Origin: Deltaproteobacteria bacterium
GTDB taxonomy: Bacteria > Bdellovibrionota > UBA1018 > UBA923
Assembly (NCBI GenBank): GCA_016194725.1
Contig: JACQAW010000397.1
Span: 1 to 10,229, forward strand
Direction: 5' to 3'
Length of the DNA: 10,229 nucleotides
Shown here in pieces: positions 1 through 5,603 of this stretch. The notes beneath the pieces are model-generated. The model did not search any database. It worked only from the letters and a program-made list of their open reading frames with translations, and was not told where the DNA came from. The number at the start of each line of letters is the position of its first letter. Positions within the stretch are counted from its first letter, which is position 1. Both the position numbers and the translations under genes were made by a program.

Positions 1-1
1 C

Positions 2-349
2 CGCCCAGATTTCAGCGATTCTTTAGAGATCATGCAATCTCTCGGAGCACTTGTGTTTGCAGTGCTCTCAATCGTAGTGCCGAAGTTGATGTGGCGTAAT
101 AAAGGTCGTGAATTTAGAGACGCTCCTGGCGGAGAACCCCCTGCGCTAAACGTTCTGATCGGCGTGTATTACGTGCCTTGGATTATTCGAATGGCGTTTC
201 TCAATTCTGTCACGATTTTTGGTTTTGTAATTTCAATTACAAAGCATAGTCCCGCCAGGATCATTCCGTTTTTCGTGGCGTCGATGATTGGCTATCTTTT
301 CAACTTTCCCAGTGAAGACCGGATCAAGACCTCAGTAATGAATAACTAA
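2..349 (+). CDS. C-terminal part of an unrecognised membrane protein (5' end outside the window)
   Basis: The frame is open from the first complete codon at base 2 to the TAA at 347-349, so the gene probably begins upstream. An internal ATG at 32 (105 residues) has only a weak purine stretch before it and could be the true start. From that ATG there are about three hydrophobic segments: near residues 3-20, a long one near 42-69, and another near 76-92. They are separated by a basic, polar loop (RNKGREFRDAPGGEPP). The tail is short and polar. I do not recognise the family. The stretch is visibly richer in A and T than the genes to its right, which may mean a different origin. It ends facing the protease gene, with a repeat-rich gap between them. 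Confidence 0.5.
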   Translation, partial: RPDFSDSLEIMQSLGALVFAVLSIVVPKLMWRNKGREFRDAPGGEPPALNVLIGVYYVPWIIRMAFLNSVTIFGFVISITKHSPARIIPFFVASMIGYLFNFPSEDRIKTSVMNN

Positions 350-380
350 AAGGCACAGTTCCAGAACCGGGCCAGATACC

Positions 381-483
381 AGTCACTGGGTACTGGCCAC
401 ATTTTGGACTATGGATTTGGCGAAAATGACAGGGAACGCTTTTCCAAGTCCAAAGTCCAAAATATGGCCAATGCCCCGTGACC
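381..483. repeat. Imperfect inverted repeat, about 40-base arms
   Basis: Arm 381-420 and the reverse complement of arm 444-483 align over 40 bases with about seven mismatches. The best shared core is GGCCAYATTTTGGACT. The 23-base centre (421-443) would be the loop. The arms contain TTTGGAC-like units (GGACTATGGATTTGG against GGACTTTGGACTTGG). The element lies between two converging genes, so it could act as a two-way transcription terminator. It could equally be a copy of a dispersed intergenic repeat. No open reading frame of note is in it. Confidence 0.75.
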
Positions 484-560
484 CGTCGCCGGTGGCCGGT
501 GGCCCGTAATCGGAACGGTACCCGAACCGGATCCGGCACCGGACCCGGTACCGCTCACTG
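484..560. repeat. CCGG-rich palindromic repeat cluster
   Basis: Directly after the long inverted repeat comes a run of short GC-rich units. GCCGGTG occurs twice in tandem near 487-502. The 10-base palindrome CCGGATCCGG is at 527-536. CGGTACC occurs at both ends of 516-553, giving an imperfect dyad. The segment ends with CTCACTGGTCACGAGTCAT, which resembles the AGTCACTGGGTACTGG of the preceding arm. There is no credible gene here. It reads as low-complexity intergenic repeat sequence. Confidence 0.55.
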
Positions 561-579
561 GTCACGAGTCATCGGTATG

Positions 580-1389
580 TCATTTTCCGCCCGCCGCGCG
601 AAGATCAGCAAGACAAGCATTATCTAATGTAGGAACCTGCCCCGAAAACACCGTCAGCAGGCGGCTTGTATTCACCGCATAATTCATGAGGCAAAGCGGA
701 TTGCTGCAATGCCCGCGGTTGTGGGTGTAATCATAATGATCCGCTCCGGCCATTGGAGTGCCAATGTTCACCAATCCCAATAAATGCCCGAACTCGTGAA
801 CCAGCACGGTCTTCTCGACCAGAGCATGATCAGAGGCATTGGATTCCAGCGAGATCGTGTCGTCGAAAATCGCGATCGAGGTGGACTGATAGGCCAGGCC
901 CAGCACCTTTGAATCGGCGGTATCGATCGTGTTGTGGTTGTCCAAAAACATGATGTAAACGCTGATATTATTATCGCCCGAGTACGACTTGCGGTTGGCC
1001 GCTTCAATCGTGGCAAGATCAGTTGTGGCCAGCCCGCCGCTCCCGGTCGCCGGCACCGACGTTCCCGTCACGGTCACAATTCCGGCCGGCTTGTTTAAGC
1101 GCGCATTTAAAAACGTGGTCAGATAATCCAGAGTGGCCTGCGCAGGCTCGTGGCCGGCCACCGAACCGACCTCGACCGTAAGCTGCGAATATTTATCTCC
1201 TTTGAGCAGCTGCGACGAAGCCGCGCCCAGCCCCTGCGATTCCAGCCCCAGCGACGCCTGGGAATTCTGGCTGGTGTCAGTAGGGTGTCCGCACCCTGTA
1301 AAACTTCCAGACAACAGCACCACCGCTAGCCACACCCAGACGGGTCGACCACGGGCAAAACTTGAACTAAATCGTGAGGATATCAACAT
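580..1389 (-). CDS. Lipoprotein zinc metalloprotease, metzincin-like (membrane metalloprotease type)
   Basis: A 269-residue protein, probably an outer-membrane- or periplasm-anchored zinc endopeptidase. The start at 1389 is chosen because it gives a good signal peptide (hydrophobic WVWLAVVLLSGSF, lipobox FTGC with Cys33). It also has a purine-rich ribosome site, GAAAGAAGAG, eight bases upstream. The ATG at 1467 would put 26 polar residues before the signal. The zinc motif H198-E-F-G-H202-L-L-G-L-V-N is clear. The position of the usual third ligand is Asn208. After an insertion holding His218 and His223 comes H227-C-S-N-P-L-C-L-M235, which fits the HCx4CxM signature of archaemetzincins and provides the Met of a Met-turn. 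Substrate is unknown. From memory, similar HEFGHLLGLVN proteins are annotated as membrane metalloproteases in Bacteroidetes. The gene is divergent from the lipoprotein gene at 1535. Confidence 0.85.
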   Translation of the reverse strand: MLISSRFSSSFARGRPVWVWLAVVLLSGSFTGCGHPTDTSQNSQASLGLESQGLGAASSQLLKGDKYSQLTVEVGSVAGHEPAQATLDYLTTFLNARLNKPAGIVTVTGTSVPATGSGGLATTDLATIEAANRKSYSGDNNISVYIMFLDNHNTIDTADSKVLGLAYQSTSIAIFDDTISLESNASDHALVEKTVLVHEFGHLLGLVNIGTPMAGADHYDYTHNRGHCSNPLCLMNYAVNTSRLLTVFSGQVPTLDNACLADLRAAGGK

Positions 1390-1534
1390 CACAGCCACTC
1401 TTCTTTCTCTACGGGTATCAATAGTGCAATCCTCGGGCACGTTTGGGAGAGCCCCGCGGCCGGCCAAAAAAGGTTGCCAATCCGAGAGGCAATGCTAGGA
1501 ATTTCAATGGGGTATTTTAATGGAGGAGAATCAA
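1390..1534. promoter_or_regulatory. Shared divergent intergenic region between two lipoprotein genes
   Basis: These 145 bases must hold the promoters of both the leftward protease and the rightward lipoprotein. For the rightward gene a weak sigma70-like pair can be proposed: TTGCCA at 1474-1479 and TAGGAA at 1496-1501, with a 16-base spacer. I see no convincing pair for the leftward gene. A GGCCGGCC palindrome lies at 1458-1465, next to an A6 run. The location follows directly from the gene layout, but the exact promoter boxes are a guess. Confidence 0.4.
1522..1528 (+). promoter_or_regulatory. Strong ribosome binding site that fixes the 1535 start
   Basis: GGAGGAG ends six bases before the ATG at 1535. 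An in-frame ATG at 1520 overlaps this site and has no such sequence of its own. The start at 1535 is therefore preferred. Confidence 0.8.
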
Positions 1535-2383
1535 ATGGCTCGTAATTCAAAGATGTTGTCCAGCATTGTCCTGGTTTTTTCATTGGTACTGCTAGCCCTC
1601 GGGATATTAGGTGCCAGCGGCTGTAACAGCAGCTCGGCGCTCATCAGCGGAGTGACGTTTAGCGTCCCGCCTAATGTGGAGACACTCAAAGTTCAACTCA
1701 ACTTCGCCAACAGCATCCAATCCGATCTGGGCGGAACTTTTGAGGTGGCTGCCAGCGGCACCGATTACGGCACGATCGAAATCGAGCCGTCCAGCCCATC
1801 CAGCCCGTTCAACGTCGGTTTTTTGCTCAATCTGAACATCGTCAACGAGCAGAAGTACGTGAACCTGACGCCGGTTCAAGACCTTCCCAGTGGTCAGCCG
1901 ATTCCCATTCCCGGCTTGAATCGCGCGTTTGCCAAAATTCAGTTGGACAACCAGCTCAACCCGAACTTTGATATCTATGCTTACGTCGACGTCGCGGGCA
2001 AGCAGTGGATTGGCCTGGCTCTCACACTCAAGTTCCTGAACAATAAATATTTTCCAGCGGGCCTTTCTCTCTCGCAGGGCTTCGTAAAGGACGCGGCTGG
2101 CAACAACCAGATCTATGGCGCCGTGTTCGGTCCGAAAGTGGACAACGCCGGCAACATGACTGGCCCGGGCGGTATCGCGCTTTTTGCCAATGCCGCCACG
2201 CTGATCGCCAACGCGCACCAGGGAGCATTGCCCGCGGCAGCCTTTGTCAAAAGCGACAGCATGATGCTCTTCCAGGGCCCGCATGCCGACTTCTACAACA
2301 AGCATCCGCGCCAGGCCGCGGGTCTGGCCGAAGTATTTCGGCAGGTGTTGAAGTCCAACAGCTTCGGCAACAAGCCGCTTTAA
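1535..2383 (+). CDS. Unrecognised lipoprotein
   Basis: A 282-residue exported lipoprotein of unknown function. MARNSKM is followed by a long hydrophobic stretch and a lipobox ASGC with Cys30. The mature part opens with a Ser/Asn-rich linker. The rest alternates hydrophobic and polar residues in a way that suggests mainly beta structure up to about residue 190, for example VETLKVQLNFAN and FDIYAYVDVAGKQWIGLAL. A Gly/Asn-rich stretch near 185-205 leads to a probably helical, Ala-rich end. There are no Cys residues after the anchor and no catalytic motif that I recognise. The start is set by the GGAGGAG site. It is followed at 87 bases by a phosphatase lipoprotein on the same strand, so the two may work at the same surface, but this is inference from position only. 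Confidence 0.8.
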   Translation: MARNSKMLSSIVLVFSLVLLALGILGASGCNSSSALISGVTFSVPPNVETLKVQLNFANSIQSDLGGTFEVAASGTDYGTIEIEPSSPSSPFNVGFLLNLNIVNEQKYVNLTPVQDLPSGQPIPIPGLNRAFAKIQLDNQLNPNFDIYAYVDVAGKQWIGLALTLKFLNNKYFPAGLSLSQGFVKDAAGNNQIYGAVFGPKVDNAGNMTGPGGIALFANAATLIANAHQGALPAAAFVKSDSMMLFQGPHADFYNKHPRQAAGLAEVFRQVLKSNSFGNKPL

Positions 2384-2405
2384 TCGTTTCGCATCTTTGA
2401 ATTCA

Positions 2406-2449
2406 AAACCCGCGCGACGGCATGGACCCTTGAGTCGTCGCGCGGGTTT
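2406..2449 (+). terminator. Perfect 14-base-pair hairpin with T-rich tail: intrinsic terminator or attenuator
   Basis: Arm 2406-2419 (AAACCCGCGCGACG) and arm 2436-2449 are perfect reverse complements around a 16-base loop. TTTATTT overlaps the end of the stem. This is a strong Rho-independent terminator shape, 22 bases after the lipoprotein stop. The next gene starts only 21 bases beyond it, so that gene must depend on read-through or on a promoter upstream of the hairpin. Confidence 0.8.
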
Positions 2450-2456
2450 ATTTCCC

Positions 2457-2461
2457 AGGAG
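2457..2461 (+). promoter_or_regulatory. Ribosome binding site for the GTG start at 2471
   Basis: AGGAG lies nine bases before the GTG at 2471, directly after the hairpin. It supports GTG as the start codon. The encoded N-terminus is then a complete lipoprotein signal. Confidence 0.7.
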
Positions 2462-2470
2462 CTACAAATC

Positions 2471-4507
2471 GTGAATCATACGTTTATCGTTCGCGCGCGA
2501 ACTGCGCTTTCCGTCATTCTTTGCCTCGGTCTTTTCATCGCCGTATCCGGAGCCAGCTCCTGCAGCAACAACTCGACCACGGTCGAGCTGACCATCCTGC
2601 ACACCAACGACGTGCATTCCCACATGCGGGCCGAGCCCGTGAATTCGGAAAAGAATCCTTATAACCTGGGCGGCCTGGCTCGTGTAAAAACGCTGGCCGA
2701 CTCGATTCGCGGCGCGCGTCCCAATACGCTGCTGCTTGATGCCGGGGACTGGTCTGAAGCCATCACCTATTTCAATGTCGACGGCGGCAGCAACATGCTC
2801 AAGATCATGGATGCCATGGGCTACAGCGCCGTGGTGGTCGGCAATCACGATTTCCTGAACGGCCCGAGCGAACTGGCTTCGACCATCGAGCGCGCAAACC
2901 CCAGTTACCCCGTGCTGGGCGCGAACAAGGACCTGTCGCAAGTCGCCGACAAGGAGCGCGTGGCAAAACTGCTTACCGACTACAAGATTTTCAACGTGGG
3001 CGGCGTTAAAGTGGCGGTAGTCGGCCTGCTCTGCAACGACTTCTTCTATTATGGCTACTTCAAACCCGGCATCGTCACCGATGCCCGCGCGGTGGCCACG
3101 GCCATCACGACCAATCTGCACAACAAAAAGCTGGCCGACGTCATCATTCTGCTTTCGCACAACAGCTTCGGCCAGAATGTCTCGTGGGCGCAGCAAGTGC
3201 CGTGGGTCAACGCCGTCATCAGCGGACATTCGCATGCCAAGACGCCGCAGGCGATCGTGACCAGCAATGGTGGCCGGCCCGCGTACGTGGCCGAAAGCAA
3301 GCAGTGGGGCCAATTCCTGGGTGACATGGTTCTTTCCTACGACACCTCGTCGGGACAGACCACGCTCAAGAGCTACACTCTGCGCCCGGTCACGGCCGAC
3401 CTGGCCGAAGACCCGAAAATCGTGGGGCTGATCAATGATCAGGAAACCGCGCTTGCCGCAAAATACGGCAAGGACATCGTGCATGATCACGTCGCCGATA
3501 CCGAAGATCTGCTGGTGCACAACGACAATCGCGAAGGCCCGATTTCAAACCTGGCCGTCGATGGTTATCGCCAGGCCACCGGGGCTGACCTGGCGATGGA
3601 GTCGGTGCAGCTGATTGGCGACGACATTCAGCCCGGCCCGCTGAGCACCTTCAACGTCATGAACATGACGCCGCATATTTATCATCCAGTACCAGGCCAG
3701 CCTTTTCCGCAGAACGGCAGCAACTGGACGCTCAAGAAGCTGACGCTCTCGGGCACCTCGCTGCGCGGGCTGCTGAACGTCATGTTTCTGGCCGAAAGCG
3801 TGAACCTGATCGGCTGGATCTCGACGTCGGGCATGCAGGTGGTTTACGACCCCAGCGGCGGCGCCAGTGCCGTGCATTCCATCAAAATCCAGAACATGAT
3901 TACCGGGGCCTACGAAGACGTCGTCGACAGCCGCGATTACAAAATCGCGTTGCATGACGGCTTGCTGATGGCGGTGGGAATTCTGGTCCAGAAGCTGAGC
4001 ATCAATATCGACCTGTCGCGCATTGAAGAAACTGGAATTCAGTCTTCCGACGCCACACTTGCGCTGGTAGCAGCCAAAGGTGGAATGATTCGCGCCGCGG
4101 ATTTCAATCCGGGCACCCGCTACAACGCGCTGGGCGTGGACCTGGGCTTTTACGAGCACCACATCCGAATTCAGCCGGGCACGGGCACGGCGGCGCCGAT
4201 GGTCAGCGTCACGATTCAGAACGAAGGCCTGACGGCTTCAACAGCTGGAATGATGAAGCTGCGAATTCTGCGCGGCAAGCCCGATGACGTGCAGGGCGAC
4301 TTCATGCCCGGCAACGAAAGCATACCCATTTCAGGCGACGTCGACGTTCCGGCTTTGCAGCCGGGCGCCAGTACCACGTTGCAGGTGCCTTGGCTCGACC
4401 TGCCAGCCGGGGGCATTTACAGCTTGAATTTTTCGCTCATCGGAACTGATTCCAATGCGCGGAACAATTCTCTGATCATGCACACGCGCATGGCCGCGCG
4501 GCACTAG
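2471..4507 (+). CDS. Lipoprotein metallophosphatase of the 5'-nucleotidase/UshA family with CARDB-like C-terminus
   Basis: A 678-residue exported phosphoesterase. The signal peptide ends in lipobox ASSC (Cys31). The calcineurin-like metal site is complete: D47-V-H49, G92-D93, G124-N-H-D127, H230, and G252-H-S-H255. The second domain (about 335-545) has the 5'-nucleotidase C-terminal pattern, including EGPISNLAVDGYRQATGAD at 355-373. Where the family normally has NGGxR for binding the nucleotide, this protein has ESVQLIGDDIQ (377-387). Residues about 575-670 form a third, beta-rich domain resembling CARDB adhesion modules (VSVTIQNEGL, LQPGASTTLQVPW, NARNNS). Metal-dependent hydrolysis of a phosphoester outside the cytoplasm is well supported. 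The usual nucleotide substrate is less certain because the binding loop differs. It may share transcripts with the lipoprotein before it, subject to the hairpin. Confidence 0.9.
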   Translation: MNHTFIVRARTALSVILCLGLFIAVSGASSCSNNSTTVELTILHTNDVHSHMRAEPVNSEKNPYNLGGLARVKTLADSIRGARPNTLLLDAGDWSEAITYFNVDGGSNMLKIMDAMGYSAVVVGNHDFLNGPSELASTIERANPSYPVLGANKDLSQVADKERVAKLLTDYKIFNVGGVKVAVVGLLCNDFFYYGYFKPGIVTDARAVATAITTNLHNKKLADVIILLSHNSFGQNVSWAQQVPWVNAVISGHSHAKTPQAIVTSNGGRPAYVAESKQWGQFLGDMVLSYDTSSGQTTLKSYTLRPVTADLAEDPKIVGLINDQETALAAKYGKDIVHDHVADTEDLLVHNDNREGPISNLAVDGYRQATGADLAMESVQLIGDDIQPGPLSTFNVMNMTPHIYHPVPGQPFPQNGSNWTLKKLTLSGTSLRGLLNVMFLAESVNLIGWISTSGMQVVYDPSGGASAVHSIKIQNMITGAYEDVVDSRDYKIALHDGLLMAVGILVQKLSINIDLSRIEETGIQSSDATLALVAAKGGMIRAADFNPGTRYNALGVDLGFYEHHIRIQPGTGTAAPMVSVTIQNEGLTASTAGMMKLRILRGKPDDVQGDFMPGNESIPISGDVDVPALQPGASTTLQVPWLDLPAGGIYSLNFSLIGTDSNARNNSLIMHTRMAARH

Positions 4508-4515
4508 GTGAATTC

Positions 4516-4650
4516 GAGAGCGGAGCCAGGAGCCTCAGCCCGAGAGTAAAGTTGAGTATGAGCGAGAGAGTATTGGGTTCCAAAACTCAATCTCAATCTC
4601 AATCTCAAGCTCTACTCCACTCTATGGTCTGAGGCTGAGGCTCCGCTCTC
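4516..4650. terminator. Long interrupted inverted repeat between converging genes, probable two-way terminator
   Basis: GAGAGCGGAGCC at 4516-4527, then TCAGCC at 4535-4540, pair with 4633-4650 (reverse complement GAGAGCGGAGCCTCAGCC). A seven-base bulge, AGGAGCC, in the left arm repeats part of the stem. Inner sequence can extend the fold imperfectly, ending in an ATTGGGTT/AACTCAAT mini-hairpin near 4572-4591. The element sits between the stop codons of the phosphatase (+) and fcl (-). Terminator function is inferred from that position. A clear T-run is only seen as CTTTACT near 4660. Confidence 0.6.
4586..4609. repeat. Short tandem repeat CTCAAT x3 plus CTCAAG
   Basis: Three exact copies of CTCAAT (4586-4603) are followed by a one-base variant, CTCAAG (4604-4609). 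The array sits in the loop side of the long inverted repeat. Copy number could vary by slippage. It is non-coding, so no phase-variable gene is implied. Confidence 0.7.
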
Positions 4651-4661
4651 CCCTCTTCTCT

Positions 4662-5591
4662 TTACTGCCTATTAGCGCGGTACCACTCGATCGTTTTCAG
4701 CAAACCAGCTTCGAGCGTGGTGCGCGAACTGAACCCAAACCAGTTGCGCGCGCGTTCGGTGTCAAGCGCGCGGCGGGGCTGTCCGTTGGGTTTGGACTCA
4801 TCCCACACAAACGTGCCTTTGTAGCCCATGACGTCGGCCAGCTTGGAGACAAGGTCTTTGATCGAAATCTCGCGGCCATTGCCCAGATTCACCGGCTCGC
4901 CACCTTCATAGTCGCGCGCGGCCAGCACAATACCCTCTGCCGCATCGTCGACATAGAGAAACTCGCGGGTCGGAGTGCCGTCGCCCCAGATCACCACTTC
5001 CTTGTCACCGCGGTCCATAGCCTCTTGCAGCTTGCGAACCAGCGCGGGAATGACGTGCGACGAACGCGGGTCGAAGTTGTCGTGCGGACCGTACAGATTC
5101 ACGGGCAAAAGAAAAATGCCATTCACGCCGTACTGCTGGCGGTAAGACTGCAGCTGTACGAGCAGCGCTTTTTTCGCGACTCCGTAAGGCGCATTGGTTT
5201 CTTCGGGGTAGCCGCTCCACAGCTCTTCTTCCTTGAACGGCACGGGCGTAAATTTGGGATAGGCGCAGATCGTGCCCACGACGACGATCTTTTTAACCTT
5301 GTTGCGCCGAGCGGCCTCGATGAGCTGCACGCCCATGATGGCGTTGTCGTAAAACAGCTCGCCTGGTTTTTCGCGGTTCAGCCCAATTCCTCCCACGTGG
5401 GCAGCCAGGTGAATAAGCAGGTCGACATCCTTGCTGACCGCCATGCAGTTTGCCATCTCGCGCAGATCGCAGTCCTTTGAGCGCGGCAACGAAAGGCGTT
5501 CCGCGCCCAGTTCTCGCAGGTGCGAAACCACATGGCGTCCAAGAAAACCGCTGCTGCCCGTTACCAGAACTCTGGCTTCACGCAAATCCAT
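4662..5591 (-). CDS. fcl: GDP-L-fucose synthase (GDP-4-keto-6-deoxymannose epimerase/reductase)
   Basis: A 309-residue cytoplasmic SDR enzyme for the last step of GDP-L-fucose synthesis: 3,5-epimerisation, then NADPH reduction, of the Gmd product. The Rossmann motif G12-S-S-G-F-L-G18 is present, as is HLAAHVGGI (61-69). The active-site residues fall at the same numbers as in the E. coli enzyme: Tyr136 and Lys140 (YGVAK), Cys109 in G106-T-I-C-A-Y-P, and His179. Position 107 is Thr in place of the E. coli Ser. NLYGPHDNF (165-173) is also typical, and length matches the family. The gene follows gmd with a three-base gap, and its ribosome site overlaps the gmd stop, so the two are surely co-transcribed and probably translationally coupled. 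Confidence 0.95.
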   Translation of the reverse strand: MDLREARVLVTGSSGFLGRHVVSHLRELGAERLSLPRSKDCDLREMANCMAVSKDVDLLIHLAAHVGGIGLNREKPGELFYDNAIMGVQLIEAARRNKVKKIVVVGTICAYPKFTPVPFKEEELWSGYPEETNAPYGVAKKALLVQLQSYRQQYGVNGIFLLPVNLYGPHDNFDPRSSHVIPALVRKLQEAMDRGDKEVVIWGDGTPTREFLYVDDAAEGIVLAARDYEGGEPVNLGNGREISIKDLVSKLADVMGYKGTFVWDESKPNGQPRRALDTERARNWFGFSSRTTLEAGLLKTIEWYRANRQ

Positions 5592-5594
5592 AAC

Positions 5595-5603
5595 TCACCT
5601 CTT
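5595..5603 (-). promoter_or_regulatory. fcl ribosome binding site embedded in the gmd stop
   Basis: On the minus strand the last gmd codons read AAG AGG TGA. AGAGGTGA is a near-perfect Shine-Dalgarno match that includes the gmd stop codon, and the fcl ATG follows after three bases (5592-5594). Ribosomes finishing gmd are thus placed to start fcl, which should keep the two enzymes in step. Confidence 0.75.

Noticed and set aside
381..560. Possible insertion sequence remnant with terminal inverted repeats
   Set aside because: No transposase fragment lies between or beside the arms, no target-site duplication was seen, and the 23-base centre is too short to hold a gene.
1607..2305. 232-codon minus-strand frame across the unknown lipoprotein
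   Set aside because: The opposite strand has a strong ribosome site, signal peptide and lipobox. This frame has none of these and reads as a mirror of coding bias.
2462..3520. 352-codon open frame on the minus strand inside the phosphatase gene
   Set aside because: It is antisense to a protein with all metallophosphatase motifs and has no recognisable domain. GC-rich codon bias opens this frame by chance.
4586..4609. Possible CRISPR or phase-variable repeat
   Set aside because: Units are six bases with no spacers, in a non-coding gap, and no cas genes are near. It is a simple tandem repeat.
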